NCBI RefSeq assembly: GCF_000758165.1
Contig: NZ_JNUP01000045.1
Span: 42,894-106,893 of the forward strand
Reading direction: 5' to 3'
Source: Spirochaeta lutea
GTDB lineage: Bacteria > Spirochaetota > Spirochaetia > DSM-27196 > Salinispiraceae
DNA length: 64,000 bases
The notes below the pieces were generated by a model, which made no database searches, was not told the DNA's origin, and was given only the letters and a program-made list of their open reading frames with translations. Positions 34,721-42,990 of the stretch are shown in pieces. How positions within the stretch are numbered: position 1 is the stretch's first letter; each line of letters begins with the position of its first letter. The translations under genes and the position numbers were made by a program.

Positions 34721-36772
34721 ATGGAAAAGCTCCGTATTTCTATTGTTGAAGACGAACGCATAATTGCCTTGGATCTACAGCGTCATCTAGAACGCCTTGG
34801 GTATCAGGTGGTCGGCATCTATTCATCCGGGGAGGAGATTATATCCGCCTTCCAACACTCCCAGTCAAGTTTGCCGGATATTGTACTCATGGATATTATG
34901 CTAGGTACAGGAATGAACGGTATTGAATGTGCCTGCATTCTAAAGAAAGATCATCTTCTACCGGTGGTGTTTCTTACAGCCTTCGCAGATTCACAAACCC
35001 TAGATGCTGCCAAGGCGGCTGAACCCTACGGTTACATCCTAAAACCATTTCGTGATAGAGAACTTCAAAGCACCCTGGAAATCGCCGCCTACAAACATAA
35101 GAGCACCATTTCAGAAAAGCAAAAACACGGGATCATTGAATCAATACTGAACAATGCTCAGGAAGGTATAGTCCTAATAGATAACCAGTTTCTCGTTGAG
35201 TATGTAAACAACACAATCTTGGAAATGTTGGACATGCCGGGAGAGCCGGATCATTACATAGGCACGCCTGTTCAGGAACAGTTTCAGCTTTTTTACCCAC
35301 GAACCCTCCAGCCCATAGATATTCAAGGATTAGTGGCAAACTCGCTAACCCTGCCACATTTTATTCCCGAGCTGGTATGTTTTGATAGTTCAAAACATAC
35401 CCGCACTGTATCCCTCCGGCTGGGAAGCATTGGCGGCGTATCACCAAAATCCGGCATCATTCTCACCCTTCTGGACCTGACAGAAATTAAAGAACTCACC
35501 CGTTCGGTAGAGTACCAACAGCGACATGATTCCCTCACCGGCTTGCCTAATCGGCAGAGCTTTATTCAAATTCTCAATGGAATTTTATCCCAGGATCCTG
35601 CCCCCTCGGAGCTGAGCAATTCCAAGGTAATACTGGTGAACCTGGACAAGTTTCGAGTCCTCAACGAGGTCTGCGGGCACATCGCCGGAGATCATCTGCT
35701 CCGGGAGGTTGCTGCTAGCCTTGAAGTATTGGGCATGCAGTATCAGGCTTACACTGCACGGATCGGTTCCGACGAATTCGCCCTGTTGTGTTCCTCCAGG
35801 GAACAGGCACTCGAGCAATCCATTCTCCAGGAAATTGCAAAAACCTTTGTCTGGGATGGTCAGGAATTTTTTATAACACCCAGCATCGGTGTTGTTGGCC
35901 TTGACGATGTGAACCCGGATCCGAAGGGCATTTTGGCAGCTGCTGATGAGGCGTGCAGCATGGTGAAACAGCGCGGGGGCAATGCCATTGAGTACTTCCA
36001 GGCAAATCAACAGCGCAGTGAGAAGATTCGTGGTGAGGCCTTATGGGTTACTAGAATTATTCGAGGATTACAGGAACAGAGGTTCCTTCTCTACGGCCAG
36101 ACCATTAACCCCTTAAAGCCCGAGTTCCCGTTAAAGCAGGAGGTCCTGCTCCGACTGCGGGAAAATCAAGATACGATAATCGGTCCCGGGGCATTCATCG
36201 GAGCAGCGGAGCGCTACAACATTATGCCCAGCATAGACCTTTGGGTACTTACCACAACCCTGGAATACCTGACACATAAGAAAAACCCCGAACGGTGTAT
36301 CCACTGTGTTAATCTCAGCGGCAATTCCCTCCAGGATACCGCCACTGCAACAACCTTGTTATCGGTACTCTCGAAATTTCCCGATCTCTGTACCAGTATT
36401 TGTCTAGAGATTACAGAAACCTGTGCAATCCAAAACTTTGACAGGGTTATTGGGTTTATGACAGAAGCAAGGGACATGGGTATCCAATTTGCATTAGATG
36501 ACTTCGGCAATGGATTCTCATCCTTCGGGTATCTCAAACGGCTTCCCGTTTCTGTCTTAAAAATTGACGGCTCGTTTGTGCGGGATATCGATCGCGACTC
36601 GAAGAACCTCGCCATGGTAACCGCTATCAATAATATCGGTCATGACCTCGGCATGCGGACAGTGGCGGAATTCGTATCAAGCCGGCCCGTTCTCGATCTC
36701 CTGCACACCATCGGCGTGGACTACGCCCAGGGATACCATATTTCAGAACCTTCTCCCCTTACTGAACCTTGA
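34721..36772 (+). CDS. Response regulator with PAS, degenerate GGDEF and EAL domains
   Basis: 683 residues, cytosolic. Receiver (1-120) with phospho-Asp about 58 in VLMDIML and the conserved Lys in YILKPF; PAS (about 140-260); GGDEF-type domain (about 270-430) where the signature reads GSDEF; EAL domain (about 440-680) where it reads EVLLRL, while the catalytic surroundings are kept (NLSGNSL, LEITETC, LDDFGNGFSS, KIDGSFV). Known families suggest it degrades c-di-GMP with the GGDEF part serving as a GTP sensor or being inactive. The partner kinase is not adjacent. GGGAG precedes the ATG; a palindrome CTGTATATTTACAG sits just upstream (34697-34710). Confidence 0.9.
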   Translation: MEKLRISIVEDERIIALDLQRHLERLGYQVVGIYSSGEEIISAFQHSQSSLPDIVLMDIMLGTGMNGIECACILKKDHLLPVVFLTAFADSQTLDAAKAAEPYGYILKPFRDRELQSTLEIAAYKHKSTISEKQKHGIIESILNNAQEGIVLIDNQFLVEYVNNTILEMLDMPGEPDHYIGTPVQEQFQLFYPRTLQPIDIQGLVANSLTLPHFIPELVCFDSSKHTRTVSLRLGSIGGVSPKSGIILTLLDLTEIKELTRSVEYQQRHDSLTGLPNRQSFIQILNGILSQDPAPSELSNSKVILVNLDKFRVLNEVCGHIAGDHLLREVAASLEVLGMQYQAYTARIGSDEFALLCSSREQALEQSILQEIAKTFVWDGQEFFITPSIGVVGLDDVNPDPKGILAAADEACSMVKQRGGNAIEYFQANQQRSEKIRGEALWVTRIIRGLQEQRFLLYGQTINPLKPEFPLKQEVLLRLRENQDTIIGPGAFIGAAERYNIMPSIDLWVLTTTLEYLTHKKNPERCIHCVNLSGNSLQDTATATTLLSVLSKFPDLCTSICLEITETCAIQNFDRVIGFMTEARDMGIQFALDDFGNGFSSFGYLKRLPVSVLKIDGSFVRDIDRDSKNLAMVTAINNIGHDLGMRTVAEFVSSRPVLDLLHTIGVDYAQGYHISEPSPLTEP

Positions 36773-36797
36773 TTTTTATACGATAAAATCGTATTTT
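36769..36797 (+). promoter_or_regulatory. aroK-aroC promoter with embedded palindrome
   Basis: TTGATT, 17 bp, TATTTT. The spacer and -10 contain ATACGAT-AAA-ATCGTAT (36778-36794), a candidate operator or, with its T-rich flank, a weak terminator for the preceding gene. Confidence 0.5.
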
Positions 36798-36832
36798 AAT
36801 TCGAGAAATCTGACAATAAGGGTACATCATTC

Positions 36833-37462
36833 ATGACAAACCAAGTCCAGCGTTTTCTTTCTCCGGCGTATTCGATTCTCCTCGGGGGATTAAAACACTC
36901 TGGTAAAACCTCGGTGGGTCAGCAATTATCTTCTATGCTCAAGGCCGACTGGGTTGATTTGGATGATGTAATAACCAAAACCTACCTTGGAAGGACGGGT
37001 GATACCATACCGGACGGTGTGTTCCCTCCCCGGCACATGGTGAGTACCCTCGGTGCTGAGGGGTTCCAGGCATTGGAAGCCGAGGTACTCCATGGGTTTT
37101 TAGCGCAAAAATCGGAGCAGGCAGATGATCGGATGCCAGACGCCGGTCTCCAGCTCCTAAGCCTTGGAGGCGGAACCCTTTCGAATCCCCGAATTCATTC
37201 TACCATTACCACGTATAAACCTGGTATCTTATTTATCGATGGGGATGAAGAGGTGCTTTATGGGCGGATACGCGATGGTGGGCTACCGGCCTTCTTGGAG
37301 GGCGACGATCCGAGGGAGCGCTGGTCTCGTATTTACGCTAGGCGTCGCAGAGATGCCCGGAGGTTGGCAGATATGATCATTGAGGTGAAAGACGAATCAA
37401 TTGACGATATAGTACAAAAGTGTTTAATCACCCTGGAGGAGTACATACATGGCAGGAAATAG
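36833..37462 (+). CDS. aroK: Shikimate kinase
   Basis: 209 residues. Phosphorylates shikimate with ATP in the chorismate pathway. P-loop GLKHSGKTSVG (about residues 19-29), substrate region VDLDDVI, and the shikimate-binding loop SLGGGTL; a lid with several Arg follows (RERWSRIYARRRRDARRLAD). It is somewhat longer than a typical AroK (about 170) because of an insert around residues 55-100. It overlaps aroC by 14 bp, which supports the assignment. Confidence 0.88.
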   Translation: MTNQVQRFLSPAYSILLGGLKHSGKTSVGQQLSSMLKADWVDLDDVITKTYLGRTGDTIPDGVFPPRHMVSTLGAEGFQALEAEVLHGFLAQKSEQADDRMPDAGLQLLSLGGGTLSNPRIHSTITTYKPGILFIDGDEEVLYGRIRDGGLPAFLEGDDPRERWSRIYARRRRDARRLADMIIEVKDESIDDIVQKCLITLEEYIHGRK

Positions 37463-38510
37463 TTTTGGGCAGGTGTTTCGTATTACAACCTTTGGCGAGT
37501 CCCATGGAGGGGCTGTGGGTGTTGTACTGGACGGAGTCACACCGGGAGTGCCTATAACCGTTGAAGAAATTCAGCAACAATTAGATCGGCGGAAGCCGGG
37601 GCAGTCCTCAATCACCACTCCCCGGGCAGAACCCGACAAGGTCTCGATACTATCAGGGATTTTTGAGGATCACACCACCGGAACCCCCATGCTGATGATT
37701 TTATACAATCGGGACTTTGAGCCTACGGCATACCTGGATATTAAAGACCTGTTTCGACCCGGCCATGCAGACTTTTCATACACCCAAAAGTACGGGTTTC
37801 GCGATTGGCGCGGGTCCGGCAGGGCCAGCGGCCGGGAGACGGCCGGAAGGGTTGCCGCTGGGGCTGTTGCCAGGAAACTATTAGAAGCCCGAGGCGTTTC
37901 CATCACCGCCTACACCAAGCGGGCTGGCGGAATTGAGTGCCGGGATTATGATCCTTCAGTAATAGAAAAAAATCCCCTTCGCGCCTGTGATGCTGCAGCG
38001 GCCGAAAAAATGATGGAGGTTATCAGCAAGGTAAAGGAAGAGGATGACAGCATGGGGGGAATTGTGGAATGTCGGATATCCGGAGTCAAGGCAGGACTGG
38101 GAGAACCGGTCTTTGATAAACTGGATGCCGAACTGTCCCATGCCATGCTCTCCATTGGCGCGGTAAAAGGGATAGAATTCGGTGCCGGATTCGCCGCTGC
38201 GGATATGCGGGGAAGTCAACACAACGATGCGATGAATGAGAATGGTTTTGTAACGAACAACGCCGGGGGCATAATCGGAGGAATCTCCACCGGAGAAGAA
38301 ATACTGTTCAGGATTGTTGTCAAACCAACTTCCAGCATCGCCCGTCCCCAGAAGACCGTAGACATGGCGGGTTCCCCTAAAGAGATTAGAACCATAGGGA
38401 GACATGATGCTTGTATCTGCCCCAGGATTGTCCCGGTGGTAGAGGCAATGGCCGGTTTGGTCCTGGAGGATCATTACCGGAGGCAGGCTGCCATGATGCT
38501 GGATTCCTGA
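37449..38510 (+). CDS. aroC: Chorismate synthase
   Basis: 353 residues. Makes chorismate from EPSP using reduced FMN. N-terminal NSFGQVFRITTFGESHG, then GRASGRETAGRVAAGAVA and GVKAGLGEPVFDKLDA, and the C-terminal HDACICPRIVPV are all signature stretches. Length is normal. The ATG lies inside the end of aroK (14-bp overlap), giving an aroKC operon, and a bidirectional terminator follows. Confidence 0.96.
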   Translation: MAGNSFGQVFRITTFGESHGGAVGVVLDGVTPGVPITVEEIQQQLDRRKPGQSSITTPRAEPDKVSILSGIFEDHTTGTPMLMILYNRDFEPTAYLDIKDLFRPGHADFSYTQKYGFRDWRGSGRASGRETAGRVAAGAVARKLLEARGVSITAYTKRAGGIECRDYDPSVIEKNPLRACDAAAAEKMMEVISKVKEEDDSMGGIVECRISGVKAGLGEPVFDKLDAELSHAMLSIGAVKGIEFGAGFAAADMRGSQHNDAMNENGFVTNNAGGIIGGISTGEEILFRIVVKPTSSIARPQKTVDMAGSPKEIRTIGRHDACICPRIVPVVEAMAGLVLEDHYRRQAAMMLDS

Positions 38511-38587
38511 GGTACTTGGTCGCGGAGTACGGGTATGCCTTTTACAAGGATACCCGATACATAAACCGTTTGCGCACTAGGTAAGAC

Positions 38588-38621
38588 AAAAAAAACCCCG
38601 AGGGAACCCCCGGGGTTTTTT
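38588..38621. terminator. Bidirectional rho-independent terminator between aroC and rubredoxin
   Basis: CCCCG pairs with CGGGG (inner GGG/CCC also pairs), bounded by an A-run on the left and a T-run on the right, so it can stop transcription from both strands. A further hairpin CGGGTAT/ATACCCG lies upstream at 38530-38556. Confidence 0.85.
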
Positions 38622-38725
38622 ACAATTTTCTCTAAAAGAAGGGTGGATCACCAAGACCCAGGACCTCTCGTTCCTAGGGAATTCACTGTAAGCCAGTACC
38701 TAGGTCAAGGGTAATGATTCTGCCT

Positions 38726-38887
38726 CTATTCTTCAGGTGAGAAATCTTCCTTACCTGCACCGCACATGGGACAAACCCAGTCTTCGGGGAGCGCTTCGAA
38801 GGATGTTCCTGGTTCAACGCCGTTGTCCGGATCGCCTTCAGCAGGATCATAAATGTAGCCGCAAACCTCACATACATACTTCTGCAT
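38726..38887 (-). CDS. Rubredoxin
   Basis: A 53-residue protein with both CXXCG knuckles (CEVCGYIYD near the N-terminus and CPMCGAG near the C-terminus) and the conserved aromatic/acidic core (ALPEDWVCP). It binds one iron through four Cys and shuttles electrons in the cytosol, often to peroxide or oxygen reductases in anaerobes. The ATG at 38887 has AAGGAG upstream and an AT-rich promoter region beyond. It stands alone on the minus strand between the aroC terminator and a membrane protein gene. Confidence 0.95.
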   Translation of the reverse strand: MQKYVCEVCGYIYDPAEGDPDNGVEPGTSFEALPEDWVCPMCGAGKEDFSPEE

Positions 38888-39004
38888 AACGATTCTCCTT
38901 AGTAATTCTTATTATATATATCTTATATACCATAATTTTCATAACCTGACCAGGCGGAATCGGAAAAAGTTCTCACCTGCAGCACCCGTGTTCACTTGTG
39001 GCTT

Positions 39005-39592
39005 CTAGGTTTTTTTTTGATCCCCGGCTGACGGTTTTTGTAAGGTTACGCCCGAATTTTTAAGCTGTTGATTCGATACATGACTAGCAATGAGAAGGGC
39101 TAGTCCGGAGAGAATGAATAACAGCGGCCACCATGTCCGAACGATGGCAGTAAAATCACCCTGAATAATACCTATGCTAAATAGGAAGAAAATAACTCCC
39201 AGCAGGACAAGGCACCAAGCAGGCAGTAACAGGGTAATTCGTTTTCCAAATTTAAAGGACCGGGCCATGATAACAAGCGCGGTCCCGGCTCCCAAGAGGA
39301 ATAAAGGCCAGGTCATCCGGAGGGGCAGATGTTGTCCGAAGAGTGAATCCAGGAGGAATAGCAGGGATGCCCAAACCAAAAAGAATCCGGCGGAAACCAA
39401 GCGCATATTGATTCCCGGCTGTCTGCGCCGGTCCAAACCGGTAAAGAGGAACCATACTCCCCCGAGCCCCGGAATGAAGGGCCACAACCCGAGAATGGAC
39501 GGGCTAATCCCCAGGGTTACCAGGAGCAGACCGCAGCCCCCGAGGATCAAGAGCACGGAGAGTCGATGGACTGAGTTTATCGGTGTTCTCAT
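39005..39592 (-). CDS. Membrane protein with about six TM segments
   Basis: 195 residues, mostly hydrophobic, arranged as three hairpins (LSVLLILGGCGLLLVTLG, FIPGLGGVWFLFTGL, VSAGFFLVWASLLFLLDSLF, WPLFLLGAGTALVIMA, LLLPAWCLVLLGVIFFLFSIG, WWPLLFILSGLALLIA) with a polar C-terminal tail. The repeated WP-(F/L)-LF-GL pattern resembles the TM region of LiaF/LiaI-type and DUF5668-type envelope proteins. Function not known. It diverges from the TPR lipoprotein gene. Confidence 0.65.
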   Translation of the reverse strand: MRTPINSVHRLSVLLILGGCGLLLVTLGISPSILGLWPFIPGLGGVWFLFTGLDRRRQPGINMRLVSAGFFLVWASLLFLLDSLFGQHLPLRMTWPLFLLGAGTALVIMARSFKFGKRITLLLPAWCLVLLGVIFFLFSIGIIQGDFTAIVRTWWPLLFILSGLALLIASHVSNQQLKNSGVTLQKPSAGDQKKT

Positions 39593-39624
39593 AATATCCG
39601 GAATTATACCGAGTCATCAGGGTA

Positions 39625-39653
39625 TTGTGTAGTCCTTCGCCCTGGGATACTAT
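39625..39653 (+). promoter_or_regulatory. TPR-lipoprotein promoter (leaderless type)
   Basis: TTGTGT, 17 bp, TACTAT, then 9 bases to the ATG at 39663. No Shine-Dalgarno. Confidence 0.55.
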
Positions 39654-39662
39654 AGTGGTTGC

Positions 39663-40724
39663 ATGACTCGACGGAACGTATTTTTTATTCTCCTTGTTGG
39701 CGGTCTCCTTACCCTCGGCGGTTGTCTTGCCCTGGAACCATCAAAATCCACGGCTGGTACCTCGTCCTCGGACGTAAAAATAACCCGAGAGCTCAACCAG
39801 TTTTATACTGAGTTGCAGAATCCGGACCTGACTCCTGAGGAACTCGCTGTAGTTATTGATCAGATCGCCAAGTATACCCAATTGGAATCTCATGCCAAGA
39901 TGGTCAGTTTCCTGAATAACCGGGTGTCGAATTATCCCGATGACCCATACAACGCCTATTACCTATGGCGGATCGCCGATTCCTTCGAAGATAGGGGCAA
40001 TTCCCAATCCGCCTACCAGATGTATTACCGAATCCTGCGGAACTATCCCGATGTGATCTGGCAAAATCAATCGGTTCATTTTGTGAGCTTGCTCAGGGCA
40101 ATTAATCTTGATCAGGATACGCGGCTCACTGCGGAGTTTCTTCAGCAACTGATTCATAGATTTCCCGATTCCGTCGATCTGGGGGCACGATATCTTCAGC
40201 TGGCCCAAGCCCTTGAGGCAATCGGTGAGTACCCCAGGGCCTATGATGCCTACGAGAAGTTTTTAACCTTTGAAGATACGGTTATCCCGGGAAAACCGGG
40301 GATTCATTACCTCATCAGAGAGAAAGTCGCTTTTTACCACTCGTCAAAAACCTGGATCGACCGGGATTTGGATGCCTTGGTACGTAATATTAAGAATGCA
40401 CTTTACTACAAGAATGGATGGTCCCTCCTGAGATACCAGGCTAAGGTGAATTTTTTCGCTATGACATGGTATCAGGAGCGCCAGGATTTTAATGCCCGGC
40501 CGGACTTTGAGTTGATAGAATTCCTAAGCCAGGCGAAACGAATTACCTATGCCTCGGAGTTGGAATTTGCATCCCATGGAAACGAGGCATACCTCCGGAC
40601 CGGAGGCTGGAGCCCGAGGATTCCTACGTGGTTCCTCTATTTCCGGAAAATTGATTATCCTGCAGATCCCCAGGTACACGGCAGCTGGGAGTGGGCAGGA
40701 ATATACTTCGGAGAGGCGATCTAA
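39663..40724 (+). CDS. TPR-repeat lipoprotein
   Basis: 353 residues. Signal peptide with lipobox TLGGC (Cys about 21), so envelope-anchored. Residues about 75-220 contain helical repeats of about 35 residues of TPR type (NAYYLWRIADSFEDRGNSQSAYQMYYRILRNYP style, then LGARYLQLAQALEAIGEYPRAYDAYEKFL). The C-terminal part has no clear family. It starts a four-gene group of exported proteins including a lytic transglycosylase, so it may scaffold peptidoglycan or outer-membrane machinery; this is inference from context. Confidence 0.75.
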   Translation: MTRRNVFFILLVGGLLTLGGCLALEPSKSTAGTSSSDVKITRELNQFYTELQNPDLTPEELAVVIDQIAKYTQLESHAKMVSFLNNRVSNYPDDPYNAYYLWRIADSFEDRGNSQSAYQMYYRILRNYPDVIWQNQSVHFVSLLRAINLDQDTRLTAEFLQQLIHRFPDSVDLGARYLQLAQALEAIGEYPRAYDAYEKFLTFEDTVIPGKPGIHYLIREKVAFYHSSKTWIDRDLDALVRNIKNALYYKNGWSLLRYQAKVNFFAMTWYQERQDFNARPDFELIEFLSQAKRITYASELEFASHGNEAYLRTGGWSPRIPTWFLYFRKIDYPADPQVHGSWEWAGIYFGEAI

Positions 40725-40758
40725 GGTACCCGGGCTGTTCCGCCGAGAAGAAAGAAGC

Positions 40759-41793
40759 ATGAAAATACTAGTGTTTGGCATAACCTTTCTTTTAGGAATC
40801 CTAGGGTATCTCGGGGCGAGTCCTATAACCTTTGATACGCTGTTCCAACCCAGCCTATTTAACACATCTGGCTATCAGCCCCCTGAAGCATCACGTAATT
40901 TCCGACTTGGCCGAGGCCAAAACGTTGACGGTTCCTCAGAGATCACCCCTTCTCCGCTGCCTGACCCCTGGGGGCGGATGCACCCCCCGCGATCCTATTT
41001 TGTCGACGGGATCATCCCCGACATTGAAGCGGTATACAACGGCTATCAATCAGCCGCCCAGCTATCATGGTTTATCAGCGTACTTACCCGGGGAGACACC
41101 TTCCGCAGCTTTATTATGCAGGAGATAGAACAACGAAATCTGCCCAGCGAAATCTTCTTCTTGGCCATGGTGGAATCGGAGTTTTTGGTAAGGGCTGAGT
41201 CTTCCAGCGGGGCACGGGGGCTATGGCAGTTCATGGAAAACTCTATGGCTCCATGGATGTATAAGAATTCCCAGATTGATGAACGCTTCGGTTTGGTCCA
41301 ATCCACCCGGGCTGCGTTAAATAAGCTCGAAGAAAACTACCGGGTTCTCGGGGATTGGTTACTCGCCTTTGCAGCCTATAACCAAGGTCTCGGAGCTATT
41401 TCACGTGCTGTGGAACGAACGGGAATCAGGGATTACTGGGAACTTCGGGAAGCCGGGGCTATCAGCCCCCAAGCCGCGCGGTATGTACCTAAAATTCTCA
41501 GTGCATACCTCCTGTCCCAGGAACTTGGCCGTCTCGGCTATCTCCGGGACTGGTCTCCCCCCTTCCACTGGACTCAGATTCTCGTGCCCGGCGGTACGGG
41601 GATAGAATTTCTTTCCGGTACGACAGGAATCCCCTTATCGATCCTCAAACTAGGGAATGCCCATCTATTGGAGGGCGTACTGCCCCCGGGTGATTTCCAG
41701 CCCCTTACCATCCCGCAGCGGTATGTCCAACCCCTGGTTAGCATGCTCAGCTTTCATCCCGGTTCTAAACCTTCTGGAACTTCATACCGATGA
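40759..41793 (+). CDS. Lytic murein transglycosylase (SLT/MltD-like)
   Basis: 344 residues from the ATG at 40759, chosen because a signal peptide starts there (MKILVFGITFLLGILGYLGAS) and upstream codons lie in the TPR gene. The catalytic Glu is in FFLAMVESEF, followed by the family strings SSGARGLWQFM and FAAYNQGLGAISRAV. It cleaves peptidoglycan between MurNAc and GlcNAc in the periplasm. No LysM repeats, unlike MltD, though the C-terminal tail after residue 270 could be a short binding region. 34 bp after the TPR lipoprotein. Confidence 0.88.
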   Translation: MKILVFGITFLLGILGYLGASPITFDTLFQPSLFNTSGYQPPEASRNFRLGRGQNVDGSSEITPSPLPDPWGRMHPPRSYFVDGIIPDIEAVYNGYQSAAQLSWFISVLTRGDTFRSFIMQEIEQRNLPSEIFFLAMVESEFLVRAESSSGARGLWQFMENSMAPWMYKNSQIDERFGLVQSTRAALNKLEENYRVLGDWLLAFAAYNQGLGAISRAVERTGIRDYWELREAGAISPQAARYVPKILSAYLLSQELGRLGYLRDWSPPFHWTQILVPGGTGIEFLSGTTGIPLSILKLGNAHLLEGVLPPGDFQPLTIPQRYVQPLVSMLSFHPGSKPSGTSYR

Positions 41794-41802
41794 TGTACTC
41801 AA

Positions 41803-42732
41803 ATGAATAAGTCGTCCCGTCGAATAATCTGGTTACTAAGGATCCTTTTTTTGGTCATGGGCAGCTCCCTTCTCCTGTTCTCTCAAACGGGATCCGTGGA
41901 CAATACCCCTATCGGCCAGAAAACCCAGGTTGAATCTGAGATTAATTGGCAAACAGGGACCCTGACCCTTTTCGTTTCCAGTACACTCCAGCCAGAGACG
42001 GTCAACCCGGCGTCAGCGGTTACCATTCTCAGCCAACGGATGGCCAACAACCGCATAGCCTTCGTGCTACAGGCCATGATGGAAATCCGGGTGAACTCCT
42101 CCACTCGAATACGGGAGATTGCAAAGGAAAATCCCCAGCTTCTGCGAGATATTGAAGCCCTGGCTGCGGAATCAACGATTCAGCCCTATATTTTGAGTCC
42201 GGATCTCCAGCGGGTAACCCTGCCCATCACGGTAAACCTCTTTCCTAAACTCAGCGATCTCCTGGTAAATCACCGGGTACCGACCTCACTGCCCAGGGTC
42301 TTCACAACCCAGGTTCCCGCATCCCACACCGGCTTGGTTATTTTCGCCGGAGAACCCCTGGCAGTACACGGCGAATTCCTCCGGGGAGAACAGCGGTACA
42401 GTGAGATACTGCCTGCAATGTTCCTTGATCTGTACGACGAGGATCTTACCGCCCTCCTTAAACCGAACCAAATGGATCCCGGGTACCTGACCCGATGGGG
42501 AGCAGCTGCGTATACCTCAGATTTTGATGAGGACCAATTCCGCGACCGTATCGGAGCCAATCCGCTGAGGGTTTCAGCCACCGCACTATTCGGAATTAAC
42601 GATACCGATATCATTATTCCCAACCGTAGTGCCTCGGTTCTCCTCTCGAATCCGGAAAATCACCGGATATTAACCCAGGGTAGAATTCTGATCATCATCC
42701 CGGAACATAGACTCATCGAATCCCTTCCCTAG
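41803..42732 (+). CDS. Exported protein of unknown function
   Basis: 309 residues with an N-terminal signal or anchor (IIWLLRILFLVMGSSLLLFSQ). The mature part is beta-rich with few Cys and no recognised domain. Notable stretches are SEINWQTGTLTLFVSSTL near the N-terminus and SLPRVFTTQVPASHTGLVIFAG in the middle. It starts 9 bp after the transglycosylase gene, so they are co-transcribed. The setting suggests an envelope role; I do not recognise the family. Confidence 0.6.
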   Translation: MNKSSRRIIWLLRILFLVMGSSLLLFSQTGSVDNTPIGQKTQVESEINWQTGTLTLFVSSTLQPETVNPASAVTILSQRMANNRIAFVLQAMMEIRVNSSTRIREIAKENPQLLRDIEALAAESTIQPYILSPDLQRVTLPITVNLFPKLSDLLVNHRVPTSLPRVFTTQVPASHTGLVIFAGEPLAVHGEFLRGEQRYSEILPAMFLDLYDEDLTALLKPNQMDPGYLTRWGAAAYTSDFDEDQFRDRIGANPLRVSATALFGINDTDIIIPNRSASVLLSNPENHRILTQGRILIIIPEHRLIESLP

Positions 42733-42785
42733 TGCTCGGTTATCGACCAGGAAGCACAGCATCATTCTGGCTCGCCTCGCTAATA

Positions 42786-42814
42786 TTGCAAGAAACCGCC
42801 TAACCGGATACTAT
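42786..42814 (+). promoter_or_regulatory. Promoter before the SH3-type lipoprotein
   Basis: TTGCAA, 17 bp, TACTAT. The first in-frame initiator, a TTG at 42826, is 11 bases downstream, so the true start of the next gene may lie anywhere from there to 42991. Confidence 0.5.
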
Positions 42815-42990
42815 GCCACACAGGATTGTTACTCCCTCGAGTAATAACGCTGCCGAATCTGAAAATTCCTATCGGAGAACTATTGAGTATGATCCCCAGA
42901 CCGCACGGTAATACACTGGTAAGCCAATTCAAAACGTCTTTTGCAATTGGTACGCCCATTAATTGGACGAAAGCAAATCACGTAAAAAAA

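Noticed and set aside
38563..38579. Possible single end of the 109-bp element (TTTGCGCACTA) after aroC
   Set aside because: The other end would fall inside aroC and there is no flanking duplication; at most a decayed remnant.
38683..38877. 64-residue ORF on the minus strand
   Set aside because: Wrong-frame shadow of the rubredoxin gene at 38726-38887.
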